Source of the DNA: Cryphonectria parasitica EP155
Lineage: Eukaryota > Ascomycota > Sordariomycetes > Diaporthales > Cryphonectriaceae
Reading direction: 5' to 3'
NCBI RefSeq assembly: GCF_011745365.1
Contig: NW_024468914.1
Location: forward strand, 2,006,001 to 2,070,000
DNA length: 64,000 nucleotides
Position 1 is the first letter of the stretch. Every line of letters starts with the position of its first letter. Positions 1 through 9,597 of the stretch are shown here, piece after piece. The notes under the pieces are model-generated. The model was not told where the DNA came from. It made no database searches and worked only from the letters and a program-made list of their open reading frames with translations. The translations under genes were made by a program, and so were the position numbers.

Positions 1-421
1 TACGCTCCAGCCAAACATCTCATGTGCCGAGCAACTAGGCAATATTTGCGCCACCATCCTTTGGATTTGCGCTGTCGCAGCCACCGCCGCCACGCCTTTC
101 CTCCTTGGCACTCTCCACATGCGTCCGTGCGCACGTTGCCGTTCCAACAGACTGCAGCGCGGGGAACCCTTCCGCCACGATTTGTACCGAGAGGCGTGCA
201 GCTTGTTCGCAGAATCTGCCTCATCAATCAATCACGTGCTGTAAACATTTTTCTATGATTTCAAGTAGCATGTTTGTCTTCACAGACGCAATCCTCGACA
301 CACTATAGCCTTTTACATCACCGCTTGCTGGCCTCGCCTCAGTCCGACTTCAGTCCATTTCATAACCCTGCTGCACTTACTTTCATTATACGGGTTAGGC
401 CAAACTGCCTCAACAACCACC
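1..421. promoter_or_regulatory. Upstream region of the sirtuin-Ulp1 gene
   Basis: No convincing gene is visible here; short open frames on the + strand are of chance length. The last bases, CAACAACCACCATGG at 411-425, are a strong fungal translation-start context for the gene starting at 422. The preceding 100 bases are pyrimidine-rich, as is usual near fungal transcription starts. No clear TATA box is seen. Confidence 0.45.
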
Positions 422-3400
422 ATGGATACATTTAGTCACCTTTCCTCTCCTCCCACCGATCAGGCCGGCCATATCTCATCCCTCAAGCGTCCGGTAGCCA
501 GTGCTTTCAACAACGAAAGCCAGGTGCTTACGAACGGCCAGCGACCCGCCAAGAAGCGCAGGAAAGCAGAGCAGAAGCCCCGAAGCACCGAGCGCTTGGA
601 TCTCACCAATGAGGACGCCGCCGACGAGACTCAACTGAACCGCCTGCTAGACGTCTTGCGCACTAAGAGAAAGATTGTTGTTATCGCAGGAGCTGGCATC
701 TCCGTTTCAGCTGGAAGTACGTCGACATTCAGGAGCCTTGTGCTCTCCCTCAGCAGATCCATAAGCGTAAACATCGGTGACTGACCAAAAAAACAGTTCC
801 CGACTTCCGATCTAGCAAAGGATTGTTCGAGGAATATAAGAGCAAGACTCTCGGTAGTGGTGCGGCTCTTTTCGATGTCTCGGTCTATAACAGCAACAAT
901 TCTACAAAGCAATTCCATGCAATGGTCTGTGATCTATCAGTTCGTGCAAAGGAAGCTGAGCCTACCGCTTTTCACAATATGCTGGCTACGATTGCGCACG
1001 AGGGTCGCCTTCAACGCTTGTACTCTCAGAATATCGATTGTCTGGAAACATCCCTTTTGCCCTTAGCAACAAAAACGCCGCTGCCGGCGAAGAAACCCTG
1101 GCCAACTACTATCCAGGTTCACGGTGGACTGGAGAAAATGCATTGTATGAAATGCAAGTTTGTCTCTAACTTTGATGCAAGTCTCTTTCAAGGATCAGAG
1201 GCCCCTTTGTGCAATCTATGCAAGGAGCAGGACGATATACGCACTGGAGTTTATGGAAAGCGAAGCCATGGTATCGGACGGCTGAGGCCAAGAATACATC
1301 TCTACAATGAGTCTAGCCCTGATGAAGACGCTATCGGAGCAGTCTCGCAAGCAGACTTGAGACAAGTACCGGATGCTGTCCTTGTTGTGGGCACAAGCCT
1401 CGTGGTTCCGGGCATACGACGAATTGCTCAACAATTGTGCCGAGCAACTCGATCGACTCGAGATGGATTTACTGCTTGGATTAATCCAGATCCTGAACCT
1501 CGCGGTTGCGACCTGAAGGATGTCTGGGATATGGTCGTCTGCGGCAGATCAGATACTATCGCCAGCCTCTTGGGACTTCCTCACTGGGATTGCATTGATC
1601 CTTATCGCAGCCAGTCTTCTATTATCGATGCAGAGCTTGACGGCAAAAATGACGCTTCTTTCTACTATACGGATGCCAGGTTCATGCTTGAAGACGACTA
1701 CAACTCTGTTGGAGATTCAATATCAACACCGCAACGACTTCTCGCAACTAGTCCGTCTTTATCTTCTATTCCTCAGCTACAAAGCACAAAATCAGCCTCA
1801 GCGCCTTCTACTTCTCGCGACAATACACCCGGACTTTCTAGCAATCTCGAAAATGGTCAACGGCAGCAGATGACGCTGCCTAATAAAAATTTGCTTTCCT
1901 CTTCCTCCTGCCTTTTTCCTCTTGTTAAACCTGGACTATCGAAGTTTCAGTTGTCGAGATCACTCATAAGCACTACGCAATTCGATCCCATGCCGTCTTC
2001 TGAACTCCTTGCTCGCCGACCTCTCTACTTCGATGTGGATGAAGTGAGCATGCCGTCAAATGCTGCCATCACTTTATTCAAGCACTACTTTCCCGGAGTC
2101 ACTTTCCATCCGCATCTTCGAGACAGCGGCAGATCCAGTTCCAATACGAACATGATTCGAGGATTCCACTGGGTGTACACAACGCTTCACTTGTATGATG
2201 TGGAAGGCATCTTATTACGAAGAGAACAGTTTTCTGACCGCCAGGTTTTGGCTCTTGTCAGATGGCAGTTGCTGGATTTCGGTGCCCAAGTCTGGACACC
2301 CAATTGGTTTATCAATGTGGAAAATAGAACTGTTCCGACGCTTCGACCAAGGCCGGAGTACGGCCCCGACACGCAATATGTGGCTCTTCCATGTCTGTAT
2401 AAAGGCCATTGGATTGCTATAGTCTATGATTATCAGCATAATTGCATTGTGGTGCTGGATTCTCTTTTCGCAAAGCAGGACCAGGTTGTTCTGTTCACAA
2501 AGGAACTGATCAAGAGGCATCTGACGGCAATGAAACGGTTTCCTGATAACTTTCCCCAATTGCGGTGGGTAAGAACTCAGCAGCAGAAAGACAAGTGGAG
2601 CTGTGGCCTCCACATGGTGCACAACCTTCGCTCCTTCCTCTGCAAAGTTCTGATCGCAGACCGTGGACATTTCATGGACTCGTACTTGTCTGCGGAAGGA
2701 GATTGGGCCGACTATGCCTCTCAGACGTCTATTGAGGAGGGTTTTCTTCGTGCGATCAGATCAGAGCTCGGCAATGCTCACCAACCATTGAGAAATCCCG
2801 AGATTCCTCAGCAATCATTGGAAGACTGGCGCGAAGATAACGCTTCTCATCGCCTCAAGGATACAGTTGTCGCAGACAGAGCTCTGGAAGAGATGGCCGA
2901 TTCAGTGGAAATTTCCGACATTTTTCTTCCTAAGCCAACTTCTCCTTGTCAGCCATCTGAAATCCTTCTTCTACCGAAGCACAAAGCCATTTCCGAGTCC
3001 AGCTCCGAAAGTGATGTGATATCCAAGAAGGTGGGCAAGCCATCGGGAGTCACAGCACGAGACCCGAACGCACCTAAATGCCATCCTGCTTCGAATTCTC
3101 AAGTGACTCGCCTTACTACAAAGATAGATGCTCTGGGAAACATGACCGATAATGATGAGAACTACGGGTGTCATCAGAATGAGACGCCCAAGGATTTCCC
3201 CACAGCGACACCATCCCCGACAGGCCAACTTGAGCAGGGCTCTCAAGAATCCCTGCCGAAGATGCTCGACATATTGAACGAAGACCTGGAAAGACTCGCA
3301 ACTTCTGTTATTGAAGATGTCCACAGCTATGCTGCAACGACGGGTTCTCGCAGGCAGCCTCGGCAGAGTCAGGCACTTCAACAGCATATCTTCACGCGTC

Positions 3401-3618
3401 TGAGAGACTTCACTGCTGAAGTTCTTCGGAACTATAAGAGAGTCGCAGAACACCAGTCTACCGCTGTTTTATCAGCTAGCAAATCGGAGGGTCGAGGGAG
3501 TTTATCACGACTCCAGAATTCTGGTTCAGCTACTACAGTACAATCACCCTCGACTGCGCCACTCACAACAGAGTTTGTATCTCGAGCTGTGAAAGATGGG
3601 CTTTCGAGGGAAAGTTAG
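422..3618 (+). CDS. Sirtuin (Sir2) - Ulp1 SUMO-protease fusion protein
   Basis: Join 422..716 and 797..3618, 1038 aa; the 80-nt intron is GTACGT..ACAG and restores the sirtuin loop GAGISVSAGIPDFRS. The N-terminal half is an Hst3/Hst4-like NAD-dependent deacetylase. It has the QNID motif at 176-179, the catalytic His of VHGG at 207, zinc Cys pairs at 215/218 and 237/240, and VVGTSL near 295. The C-terminal half is a C48 (Ulp1/SENP) cysteine protease with His636 in GHW, Asp653 in LDSL, Gln695 and Cys701 in WSCG, so the whole catalytic set is present. A basic KKRRK patch near residue 45 could be a nuclear signal. The expected roles, inferred from the families, are deacetylation of histones or other proteins and cleavage of SUMO or a related modifier in the nucleus. 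The reading frame continues past the TAG stop (see next entries), so the original protein was probably longer. Confidence 0.88.
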
Positions 3619-4485
3619 CCAACTGATCAGGGTAGAATGGAGAATTTGGCAATAATGCAGAAATCTCAGCTGCAGACAGCTACGCCAGAACCTCGGTACT
3701 TTCTAGATGAAGATGGTCGCAATTCGAACAAGACTCTACCTACGAATTTGGCCTGTTTGGACAATAGCAGGGCTACATCTCCTCTCTCAGACATGGATGA
3801 TGCTAAACTTGAGGAACTCAGGGATCTTGTGGAACGACAGCCATTGAGACTAGACTCTGAAGACAATCGCTCCTTGAAAGCTCATTCCCTCAAGTCGCAG
3901 ATGTTGACGAAGCTGATAAAACAAGCTGCTGCCTTCAAAGTCCAGACCGGGCAAAACAGGTTGAAATATACAGTCACTGAAACAGATATGGAAACTCGCT
4001 TGGGGCTTGAAGTACTTGTTTCACAATTCATAAGTTACATCAGCATGTGGAGAGACTTTTCTATACCGGTCATCAAAACCAACTTCCATATTTGCAGCGC
4101 CTGGGAGAAACGCATTTCCGGCTACTATAACCTCGCCAAGGCACTAGAAAACTCATCAAGTCTTCACTATCTCCTGTATTGAGTTGCAAAAGTTGAAATT
4201 GCGAAGGCTTTGGAGCAGAGGGCGAAAGAGCTAGGATATCAATAACTGCCTTTGGATATGATTGAGGGGATTCTGATGAGAGAAGATAAGAATATAACAG
4301 TTGCACCTCAAAATCTCCAGGAATGGCTTAGGTCACCACGACAGCTCCTCAAAGTCCTGGGGCCCTATCTCGGTGTCTCCTATCATTTGTTCCTATCAGC
4401 AAGGAAAACTCGATCACAATCAGGCAGCTCTCGCGTATCCCAGGAACAGCAATCCCAAGATTTGATTCCTATATGTCAACATTGA
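3619..4485 (+). pseudogene. In-frame continuation of the Sir2-Ulp1 gene, broken by stops
   Basis: After the TAG at 3616-3618 the same frame stays open to TGA at 4180-4182, then to TAA at 4243-4245, then to TGA at 4483-4485. It encodes about 285 mostly polar residues with no recognised domain, including a serine/acid-rich stretch and helical segments. The inner stops could derive from CAG, CGA and CAA by C-to-T changes, as RIP produces. A methionine at 3637 could start a 181-aa ORF, but the unbroken frame with the upstream gene argues for a single ancestral protein. I see no good introns that would remove the stops. It could still be translated in pieces. Confidence 0.55.
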
Positions 4486-5222
4486 AAGGGGTCAAGCAAC
4501 TCTCGGAGCTAGGACAACAGTTCCAAGATTCCATTTTGAGAGGAGAACAGTTTCCTTTAATGGTCTGGGAGAGGATCGATGCTCGAGTCAGAGAAAAATC
4601 AGCCACTCATCTCATGCAGCACATAGCTGTTCGGTATATTGAGAAGAATATTAGTAAGGAACCAGACTGGGAAAAGCTAGAGGGCTGGCCCGGTGAGTGG
4701 CCTTCCAGCCCTGACTCTCTTTTACCAGGTGATGTGTGTGAGATCTGTGGTAATGTGGAATGCGCCTGCATTCAAGTATGCTTTCTTAAACCTCCTCGTA
4801 TTGTTCATTATGGGGTCAGAGGTTTCGGTCTTCAGGCTACTGCTATGAGCGGAGAACAGGTGGTCTATGATAATGGAGAACGCATTGAGCAGTTTGTTGG
4901 GCGGTTCTTGAATCCAGATATACACAAGGATGGGCTGGCGTTGGATTTCACAAGATCTGATATTGAAGGAGAGCTTATTGTGGCTCAACTTCATATGGGA
5001 AAAGAGAGCAACGATCTTCGTTTTGTGAACCATCGTTGCAAGAACCCAAATGCAGTGATACAGGGTATAGCGATTTCAGGGAAGCATCGGAAGATGCTGG
5101 TTGGTAGGAAGAACATATATGAGGGGGAGGAGATTACTGTGAATTTTGGGGGACAGTTCTTGAGTGGATCGGACTGTATCTGTAAGGACTGCTCAGCGTT
5201 AGTGAAGCCAGCGATTGACTAA
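4473..5222 (+). CDS. SET-domain lysine methyltransferase segment (3' part of the Sir2-Ulp1-SET locus)
   Basis: The ORF runs from a possible Met at 4473 (249 aa), but the frame is open further upstream, overlapping the previous segment in a +2 frame; a small indel or unrecognised intron near 4320-4440 would join them. The protein has a cysteine-rich segment (CEICGNVECAC), the SET motif RGFGLQA, the AdoMet-binding signature RFVNHRCKNPNA, the EGEEITVNFGG motif, and a post-SET CxCxxC (CICKDC). All the essential SET parts are thus present. The expected activity is transfer of methyl groups to lysine, probably on histones. Same strand, immediate adjacency and the broken common frame suggest it was the C-terminus of the upstream protein. 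Whether it is translated today cannot be told from sequence. Confidence 0.75.
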   Translation: MSTLKGVKQLSELGQQFQDSILRGEQFPLMVWERIDARVREKSATHLMQHIAVRYIEKNISKEPDWEKLEGWPGEWPSSPDSLLPGDVCEICGNVECACIQVCFLKPPRIVHYGVRGFGLQATAMSGEQVVYDNGERIEQFVGRFLNPDIHKDGLALDFTRSDIEGELIVAQLHMGKESNDLRFVNHRCKNPNAVIQGIAISGKHRKMLVGRKNIYEGEEITVNFGGQFLSGSDCICKDCSALVKPAID

Positions 5223-5736
5223 GCCTCGCACTATAATGATTAGAATTATTCAGAAACAACTAAGGCAGAGTTGGCTTCATGTACTTGTAGAGATATATTG
5301 TGAGATGTGACACCTGGATATGATCATGATGCAATAAAGAAAAGAAAGTTGCAAAAGCTCGCGAGTCCCTCTTCCCAAGTACATTCCAAAGGTCTTCCCA
5401 AGGCTCGGAGCTCAGTTGAATTGATACTAATATTGACATGGTTATTGGGAATAGAATTAACTCAGACTTTGAGCGAGATACTGAGATTGTAGGCAAGAGT
5501 TCGACTATTATCAAACCTCTGAGCATCAAAATTGAGATTGAGATCATGCTAGATTTAATTTATAGCATAGCTATATCGAAATGACAGTGTATAGCTCCAA
5601 GGGCAGTCTACAATCTTGAGAAAGACGAATATCTAGCTCTCCTCCAAATATTCTTCATCACATATCCCTTTATTAAAAGCCTACTCCTGATGCATCATTA
5701 TCGGGTACATCCTGGTTCTCAAGCAATATCCTGCCT
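5223..5736. other. Convergent intergenic region, SET locus / Zn2Cys6 gene
   Basis: AT-rich 3' flank between two convergent genes. Nothing coding is supported. It probably holds both transcription ends; no single clear terminator signal stands out. Confidence 0.4.
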
Positions 5737-6566
5737 TTAAGTATTGGTGCTGAGGCCGAGTGTCCGCAATTCAACCCTTGTTGTCTCAATCGCCTCCATA
5801 ATAACTTGCTTCTGTTCGTTGAGCAGCTTGTTCACTCCGTTTATGATGGCCTGATTAGGGTCTTGCCTTGTAAGGTCTCTTGTTAGTGTGAATTCGTCCC
5901 CAATCTTCATAGGAGAAAACTAAGAGTAGGAAGAATGTAGTATCCTTACTGTTTTATGGTCGGGTATTTACAGGCGATACCCTTTCCCAGACAATTAGTG
6001 CATGGCTTCTTTTCATCGCATCTCATTTTGAGCTGCCGACATTTATCGCAAGCCTTAAAATAAACTCAGTATATCTTGAATCCAGGGAAGGGACATATAT
6101 GCATGAATCTCAGTGAACATACCAGTAAGGCCTTTCGAGGCTTCGGCTTCTCAGCTGTGGCCGCATACGAAGTGGGTGAGGGGTTTTGACCTGGTCCCGT
6201 TTGCAGCGCAGGATGCATCTGGTTCTGCTCATATAGGGTTGTGGGAGGACCAGGTTGAGACAGCGCTGTATATTGAGGATAATAGAGAGATTCCTCGTCC
6301 TGCTGCGGCCAGGAGCCGTTTCCATTGCTCATGTAATCGCTCTCCGCCGTGTAGCTATCAGGGAAATTGCTATACATAGCAGTAGCAGGTGGGAGGAGAG
6401 TGGGCGTCGGCAAAGATAAGACTGGGACCGGAGGTAGGGTTGCGATGCGTAATTGGTGCACTGGTGATAGTGGGAGGTTGTGATGGGCTTCACTAGCTGT
6501 GCAGGTGTCGCTCTGGCTTATCAAAGCTGTCCTCGCATCCGAAGTATTTGTATAGCTTCGGTCCAT
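5737..6566 (-). CDS. Zn2Cys6 transcription factor-like protein with a C-terminal zinc cluster
   Basis: Exon 1 is 6566..6123 (148 codons, rich in Pro, Tyr, Ser and Gln). A 69-nt intron follows, and exon 2 starts at 6053 with a perfect C-x2-C-x6-C-x5-C-x2-C-x6-C zinc cluster (ACDKCRQLKMRC...) preceded by the usual basic RKALL. Exon 2 either stops at TAA 5948-5946 (183 aa) or splices at GTAAGG to an exon starting at 5920. That last exon is in phase and would end at 5737 with a helical tail (NKLLNEQKQVIMEAIE), but it contains TGA and TAA codons explicable by C-to-T change. The factor may therefore be truncated just after its zinc cluster. A zinc cluster behind about 148 residues is unusual, since most fungal factors carry it near the N-terminus. 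It should bind DNA, targets unknown. Confidence 0.68.
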
Positions 6567-7168
6567 CTGTGTTCAAAACTGGTGCAATACTGAGGCAGAG
6601 AAGTCGCGGTATAAATAGCTTGGGGCGAAGGGATAGGGATTTATTTTTCCGGCGGTTGCGGAGGTAGGTAGTTCAGAAACGATGCACGAAAGGACAGAAG
6701 TATAGCAAGGAACCGGGGAAAGGAGGGGAAAATTTGGACGTCTCGAAAGCACAAGTTAGTTGGTAGCGTACGAGAAGCAAAAACTACTAAAAGCAGGGGG
6801 GCGCAAGGAAAAGCAAAGCTGGCAACAGGGATAGAAGATTTGGTTTTGAAGCTTCCAAATTAGTAGGCGCTCCTGATCGTGCGCTGCTTATCAGACACGG
6901 TGAAGGGTTTAACGGGGATAGCTTTGACCGCAGTGTGAATGTGATACATTCCTCGTCACCGTTTCTAGTCACCCAAGACTCCCATTCCTCCACCCCCCTC
7001 GAGAAGTTCAGCATTTCTTTAGACAGCGGGATATGGTCCCACGGCCAGGCCCCGCTTGCTAATGCATCGAACCGGTATCAGAAGCAGCACCGAGCCATCT
7101 CGGCGGCAGCTCATTGCACCATTCGTAAGACTGACGAGAAGCCAAGGCACGAACTAGCTATCACACTA
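6567..7168. promoter_or_regulatory. Promoter side of the Zn2Cys6 gene
   Basis: A TATA-like element (TATTTATA on the - strand, near 6611-6619) lies about 50 bases upstream of the Zn2Cys6 start codon. The rest, up to the pogo element, has no supported gene. Confidence 0.4.
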
Positions 7169-7213
7169 GGGGTAACCTCCGGCCACCGTAACTTCCGGCC
7201 ACCCCGGTCCGCT
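7169..7213 (+). repeat. Left terminal inverted repeat of the pogo element
   Basis: It begins GGGGTAACCTCCGGCCACCG and contains the 9-mer CCGGCCACC twice, 15 bases apart. It pairs with 9284-9328 on the opposite strand with 43 of 45 positions identical. The internal direct repeat may be a transposase binding site, by analogy with other Fot1 elements; that is inference. Confidence 0.85.
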
Positions 7214-7311
7214 CCCAGCCACCTTCAACCCCCCTCTTTTTGTATCATCTTTTCTCAATCAATTCTACTCTAATCAACTTCGTATCTTCATCAAGCCTTT
7301 ATGCAGTCATT

Positions 7312-9228
7312 ATGAAGCTCTATACCGAATTTGAGCTAGCTCAGGCTCTTGAGGCTATCAGAAGGGGTATATTTCAGCAACAGGCCTCGAAGAATTGGAG
7401 CATACCAAGAGCTACTCTTCAGGATCGCTTAGCAGGAGGAGAATTGCATTCAACAGCATATGAATATAAGCAAAGGCTTTCTATCAGCCAGGAAAGGAAG
7501 ATAGCTGAATGGATCTGCATTCAGAAAACCCTAGGGCTTTTACTAAGCTACTCAGAGCTTAAGCACTTTGCTCAACGAATTCTCGAGATTAAGGGAGATC
7601 CTTAGGCTCTAGGAAGAAAGTAGCTACAAACTTTCTTGAAGAGAAATCCAAATATTCAGATTCGCAAGAGTTAAAAGATTGCTTCAGCTCGAACTAATAG
7701 AGCTATAATAGAGATAATACAGCTTTGGTTTCCATTTTTCAAACCTTTCTCAAATTCAAGCTATCAAGCTAGCTAATAGATGGAATATGAATAAAGCTGG
7801 AATAGCTAAGAGCTAAGAAGGGAATGGATTAGTTCTTAGTAGCTCTTATTTGCATGCGATTCATCGAAAAGAGCCTGGATCAAGATTCTGAACTTCTTTC
7901 CTCGAGTATATTTCTGCTACAGATGCTTGCTTCTTCCCTCTAGTAATCTTCAAGAAGAAAACAGTACAACAACAGTAGTTTCCTCTCCTCTTGGAGTATT
8001 TCAATAGCTAGCAGTTTATAGCAACAACAAACGGATAAACTGATAATGCTATAGCACTTGAATAGCTGAAAAAAATCTTCATCCCAAGCAACCAGTTAGC
8101 AAACCCCTTAGAAACCAGATTATTAGTTCTGAATAGCTACAGCAGCTATATAACTAATGAATTTATGTAGCAATACTATTAAAACAATATTCTGTTGATT
8201 TACTTGCCTTCTCATACTTCTCATATACTTCAACCTTTCGATCTAAGAATCTTCTCATCTCTTAAGAAAGCATACAAACGAAAAGTTAGTTATATCAGCT
8301 AATAAGAGAATTCAATAGTCTTTAGCAAGCATTTATTCCTCAAGAACTATTATAAAGCTCGTATTGTCGTGGTGGCCAGGGTGGCAGTCCGTAGGACATG
8401 GAGTACAGTGGTTTAAGAGTCCTCACACATATAAAGAATACCACCCACTTTTCAAATTCTTTAGCTATAGGCAACAATCAAGCATCCTTTCTCTTCTTTC
8501 AATTTTGAACCCTTTGGACAGGTCTAAGACAGGTTTTTCACCCTGTTCTTGTGCCCGTGTGGCCTTAGTTTGCTGTCCTCATCTGTACAGGCACGCTTGG
8601 GTTGCACGAGCCCTTGCCCATTGCTTCGGCAGCTGTTCGTTCCTTTTCTCGAGGGCGATGGCGCCCTAGTTCTGATTCAGTATAGAGAGTTTCTCGAGCT
8701 GAAATATCAAGTCTGAATAGAGTGCTACTAGCTTATAGCTTGTTAGACTCTCCAAGCTACTCTTAAGCTCTCTCCTCCTTGAGAATACTTCTCAATACAT
8801 TCAGAGCTAGCCAAATTCAGGCTTAACAGCATTAACAGCAGCCCAGCATACTACAAAAGCCTTCTCAAGCTAGCCAGCTATCTTTTCAACTCCTTGAAAG
8901 GCTAAACAGCTATACTATTAGCTATAGAAGAATTAGCACCAACTTTCGTCTCAGCTACTGCAATGTATACTCTTTAGGAAAATAAAAAAGGTATTTGATA
9001 AGCAAGATCTTGAGTTTGCAAAAGCTCTGGAAAGAAATGAATTCTGGAAAGGCAAATAGAAGCTAAAAAGCTTACTAAAAGAAGGAAGGTAGATTTGAGC
9101 CCAAACTCGAGGTTCGCAGACATTAAGAATATACAGAGGGCTCGAAATGCGGCCAATAGAGATGGCGACAGTCTAGATGAAGAGAGCAGCATCGAATTAC
9201 CTACTGATGAGAAGGAATGCATCGTGGT
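7312..9228 (+). pseudogene. Fot1/pogo DDE transposase relic
   Basis: From the ATG at 7312 an open frame of 97 codons encodes a psq/CENP-B-type helix-turn-helix region (SKNWSIPRATLQDRLAGG), ending at a TAG. Beyond it, translation shows recognisable pieces of the family with stops between them: the second HTH (FLKRNPNIQIRKS), NRWNMNKAGIA before the DDE core, and PSHTSHILQPFDLRIFSSLK near 8200-8260, typical of the last DDE motif. The C-terminal part resumes after the insertion at about 8690 and runs to roughly 9200. It is not functional. The chain resembles Fot1-like transposases of about 500-550 residues. Confidence 0.8.
8364..8690 (+). mobile_element. Insertion inside the pogo transposase, possibly SINE-like
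   Basis: A block of about 320 bases splits the transposase reading, is richer in G and C than its surroundings and codes for nothing recognisable. Near its 5' end TGGCCAGGGTGG (8373-8384) and GGTTTAAGAGTCC (8410-8422) loosely resemble RNA polymerase III A and B boxes, the layout of a tRNA-derived SINE. No clear target duplication or A-tail is seen, so the class is uncertain. Confidence 0.33.
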
Positions 9229-9283
9229 GGGTGTATAAGAAGAGGAATGTATATAAGATAATATATATATGAGTGGTTGGTGT

Positions 9284-9328
9284 AGCGGGCCGGGGTGGCC
9301 GGAAGTTACGGTGGCCGGAGGATACCCC
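9284..9328 (-). repeat. Right terminal inverted repeat of the pogo element
   Basis: Reverse complement of 7169-7213 with two differences. It ends in TACCCC at 9328, followed by CT rather than TA. Confidence 0.85.
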
Positions 9329-9411
9329 CTCCGACTTACCGTCAGTAGATAGACTATTATATATAGCTCTTCACTACTAGACTTCATACTACTACAGACT
9401 CATAGCCTCTA

Positions 9412-9597
9412 CTGTCTACTTCAACTTTGACCCCCTCAGGCAATACGTTCACTCCAGCCTGGCAGGGCTCATTTACGTGGACCCTCGATGCGCTTAAGAT
9501 CTTTGAAGCCTGCTTCACCAGCACTCTCAAGTACACCACCTGCCGGCCGAATCCAACAGAGAAGGGCCGCATACGTAGCGGCAACGTCTTCGTCTAA
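9412..9597 (+). pseudogene. Truncated WOPR (Gti1/Pac2) transcription factor start
   Basis: A 61-codon stretch ending at TAA 9595-9597 reads as the first half of a WOPR DNA-binding domain. It shows the DALKIFEAC motif, then CRPNPTEKGRIRSGNVFV, matching the family pattern D-A-L..F-E-A-C....E-[RK]..I-R-S-G-x-V-F-V. The codon where the initiator Met would be expected is CTG (9412-9414), followed by STSTLTPSGN. The remainder of the domain (the RWTDG..WSPSR part) is not found downstream in any frame. The remnant starts about 80 bases from the pogo right end. Family members are WOR1/Pac2-type regulators of morphology and development; this copy cannot be functional. Confidence 0.55.

Larger units (their letters stand above)
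7169..9328 (+). mobile_element. Fot1/pogo-type DNA transposon, degraded
   Basis: A 2.16-kb element with 45-bp terminal inverted repeats (2 mismatches) encloses a broken transposase on the + strand. The left end is preceded by TA, the pogo target, but the right flank does not show a matching TA, so the target duplication is not preserved or the end is offset by a base or two. A GC-richer foreign block interrupts the transposase near its 3' third. The many stops indicate a long-dead copy. Confidence 0.82.
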
